From Bacteroidia bacterium (GTDB taxonomy: Bacteria > Bacteroidota > Bacteroidia > Bacteroidales > UBA12481): DNA of 8,588 bases. The notes beneath the pieces are model-generated. The model ran no database searches and had not been told where the DNA came from. It saw nothing but the letters and a program-made list of their open reading frames with translations. Of this stretch, positions 6,948 through 8,588 are shown in pieces. Every line of letters starts with the position of its first letter. Position 1 is the first letter of the stretch. The position numbers and the translations under genes were made by a program. The stretch lies in NCBI GenBank assembly GCA_026391235.1, contig JAPLDV010000580.1, positions 1 to 8,588 of the forward strand. The letters run 5' to 3'.

Positions 6948-7961
6948 ATGAAAAACAAAGGCCTGAAAATCACCTCCGCAATCCTCCTGCTCCTGGTTAT
7001 CATCTTGATATCCGGTCCGAGGATGCCGAAACCGGTTCTGAATAAGGAGCTGCCGGTCATTTCTTTAACCTCTTCCCGGGGTGGGCAATATGTTAATGCC
7101 AAAGAAACTGCAGTACCCAATATCAAGCCGGGTAATGCTTCACAGGTTTTGTATGTCAACGATTCAACCAAGGCCCAAACGGATTATTGCCTGCTTTATC
7201 TGCATGGATTCTCGGCTTCACCAGAGGAGGGTAATCCCACTCATGTTAATATTGGTAAGGCTTTCGGGATGAATACCTACATTCCCCGACTGGCTGAACA
7301 TGGCCTAATTTCTGAAGATGCCCTGCTGAACATGACACCCGATAATCTTTGGAATTCAGCCAAAGAAGCACTCGTAGTGGCCAAAGCACTCGGGAGAAAA
7401 GTCATTCTGATGGGGACATCCACCGGTGGAACACTGGCTCTGCAGCTGGTAGCCGATTTTCCTGATGCCATCGCCGCAGTTATCCTCTATTCCCCTAATA
7501 TCAAACTAGCGAATAAAGCTGCCGTTCTGCTGGCCCGCCCGTTTGGCCTGCAACTTGGACGTATGATTTCAGGAGGGAAATACCGGCTGATAAAGAGTGA
7601 TCCAAAAACTGACCCCTACTGGGATATCAAATACCGGGTGGAAGCAGTTGTTTACCTGCAGCAATTGATTGAGAAAACCATGAAGGCTAAAACTTTTAAA
7701 AAGGTTAATCAACCGGTGTTTGTTGGTTATTATTATAAGGATGAGGCTAACCAGGACAAGCAGGTAAGTGTATCCGCCATACTCTGGATGTTTGATAATC
7801 TGGGCACTCCAGCTGATAAAAAGTCGAAAATGGCCTTTCCGGATGCCGGAGATCATGTGATCGGCTGTGATCTGATCAATCCCAACTGGCTGGAAGTATA
7901 TACTGCCACGGCCGATTTTCTCACTAAAACAGTAGGTCTTACCCCAGTCAACAGTAATTAA
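6948..7961 (+). CDS. Membrane-anchored or secreted alpha/beta hydrolase (esterase/lipase-like)
   Basis: A 337-residue alpha/beta hydrolase, probably an esterase or lipase of the serine-aminopeptidase/monoglyceride-lipase type; the true substrate cannot be told. Residues about 6-22 form a hydrophobic stretch after MKNKGLK, a signal anchor or signal peptide without a lipobox Cys, so the enzyme likely faces the periplasm. LYLHGFSASP with His86 supplies the oxyanion-hole region. GTSTGG places the nucleophile at Ser158. DAGDHVIGC places the catalytic His at 303. The acid is Asp265 or Asp270 in the YYYKDEANQDK segment. ATG 6948 precedes the signal directly and is the natural start. No Shine-Dalgarno sequence or clear promoter is visible in the repeat-rich spacer. 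The beta-galactosidase gene begins 3 nt after the TAA stop, so the two are probably co-transcribed, which suggests a role in use of glycans or acylated carbohydrates. Confidence 0.85.
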   Translation: MKNKGLKITSAILLLLVIILISGPRMPKPVLNKELPVISLTSSRGGQYVNAKETAVPNIKPGNASQVLYVNDSTKAQTDYCLLYLHGFSASPEEGNPTHVNIGKAFGMNTYIPRLAEHGLISEDALLNMTPDNLWNSAKEALVVAKALGRKVILMGTSTGGTLALQLVADFPDAIAAVILYSPNIKLANKAAVLLARPFGLQLGRMISGGKYRLIKSDPKTDPYWDIKYRVEAVVYLQQLIEKTMKAKTFKKVNQPVFVGYYYKDEANQDKQVSVSAILWMFDNLGTPADKKSKMAFPDAGDHVIGCDLINPNWLEVYTATADFLTKTVGLTPVNSN

Positions 7962-7964
7962 CCC

Positions 7965-8588
7965 ATGAAATCCCCCTGGTACTTAATACTTATTCCTTGC
8001 GCCTTAATTCTTGTTAGTGGCTGTACCTCACGGTTTAATAAATATGAAGGAGTTGCATTTCCGGAGAAATTACCTCATGATTGGGAAAATCCTGCTGTAA
8101 CCAACATCAACCGCGAACCTCCCCGGGCAAGCTATATTTCGTATGGTACCGAAAATGCCGCTATTGCTGGAAATCGGGAAATGCTTGGGTACGGCATCCC
8201 GATCTATCTCGATGAGGGCTATGCCTTTAAGTCTAATCCTCCTTTTGTCCCGAAGGACGATAATCCCGTTGGAAGCTACCGCCGCGAATTCCATATCCCT
8301 CCATTATGGAAGGACCGTGAAGTGTTCCTCCATTTTGGCGCGGTAACATCGGCTTACTATGTGTGGGTCAACGGAGAACGCGTAGGATACAGCGAGGACA
8401 GCAAAACCCCGTCGGATTTTAATATCACCCGGTTCATCAGAAACGGCAAAAATTCCCTTGCAGTTGAAGTATACCGCTGGTCCGACGGATCCTATCTTGA
8501 ATGCCAGGACTTCTGGCGGATGAGCGGAATCACGCGTGATGTTTACCTGTTTTCAACCAACCGGGTTCATATTTCTGATGTTTTTGTC
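7965..8588 (+). CDS. lacZ: Beta-galactosidase, glycoside hydrolase family 2, lipoprotein; 3' end outside window
   Basis: N-terminal 208 residues of a LacZ-type beta-galactosidase (retaining hydrolysis of beta-galactosides). A lipoprotein signal ends in LVSGC with Cys20; no acidic export signal follows, so a periplasm-facing lipid anchor is likely. DWENPAVTNINREPP opens the mature domain. NPVGSYRREF, FGAVTSAYYVWVNG and the WSDGSYLECQDFWRMSG block are classic sugar-binding-domain motifs. Asn91 (SNPPF) and Asp182 (QDFW) match E. coli active-site Asn102 and Asp201. The catalytic glutamates lie outside the window. The oddity is that NREM (70-73) joins directly to LGYGIPIY: about 45 residues holding LNGxWxF and VPSNW are missing compared with LacZ proteins, without a frame change. 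This may impair folding. ATG 7965 lies 3 nt after the hydrolase stop and directly starts the signal peptide. Confidence 0.9.
   Translation, partial: MKSPWYLILIPCALILVSGCTSRFNKYEGVAFPEKLPHDWENPAVTNINREPPRASYISYGTENAAIAGNREMLGYGIPIYLDEGYAFKSNPPFVPKDDNPVGSYRREFHIPPLWKDREVFLHFGAVTSAYYVWVNGERVGYSEDSKTPSDFNITRFIRNGKNSLAVEVYRWSDGSYLECQDFWRMSGITRDVYLFSTNRVHISDVFV

Overview
The window looks like part of a Bacteroidota chromosome, probably Bacteroidales or a relative. The basis is protein similarity by eye: the MetH, MetF and homoserine dehydrogenase wording, a lipoprotein-type family 2 beta-galactosidase, and almost no Shine-Dalgarno sequences before tightly packed genes. All genes are on the + strand. 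I see no rRNA, tRNA, CRISPR array, transposase, phage gene or defence gene.

Bases 1-5846 form a methionine/one-carbon operon. A homoserine dehydrogenase (5' end outside the window) makes homoserine. Cobalamin-dependent methionine synthase follows in two overlapping reading frames: the zinc/homocysteine module at 1161-2243, then the folate, B12 and reactivation modules at 2146-4896. MetF at 4893-5846 supplies methyl-tetrahydrofolate. Gaps are 1 nt or overlaps, so the genes are very probably co-transcribed. A long hairpin with a T run just after metF probably ends the unit. Upstream genes such as metX and O-acetylhomoserine sulfhydrylase would be expected outside the window.

Bases 5847-6947 hold one gene, a LutA/YkgE-like cysteine-rich (CCG-domain) Fe-S protein, without lutB or lutC. 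It is bracketed by repetitive DNA: a CACGGAG-type inverted repeat before it, and after it an A/C-rich tract, a 51-bp tandem repeat with GC-rich hairpins, and a CCAATAA triplication.

Bases 6948-8588 hold a membrane-anchored alpha/beta hydrolase and, 3 nt later, the start of a lipoprotein beta-galactosidase that runs off the window.

The strongest oddities are apparent lesions in otherwise well conserved enzymes: an in-frame TAG in homoserine dehydrogenase, a frame change in metH, two similar palindromic GC-rich elements inside metH (one adding about 16 residues), and about 45 missing residues in the beta-galactosidase at a possible microhomology junction. Some may be sequence or assembly errors. 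I found no convincing undescribed multi-gene system.
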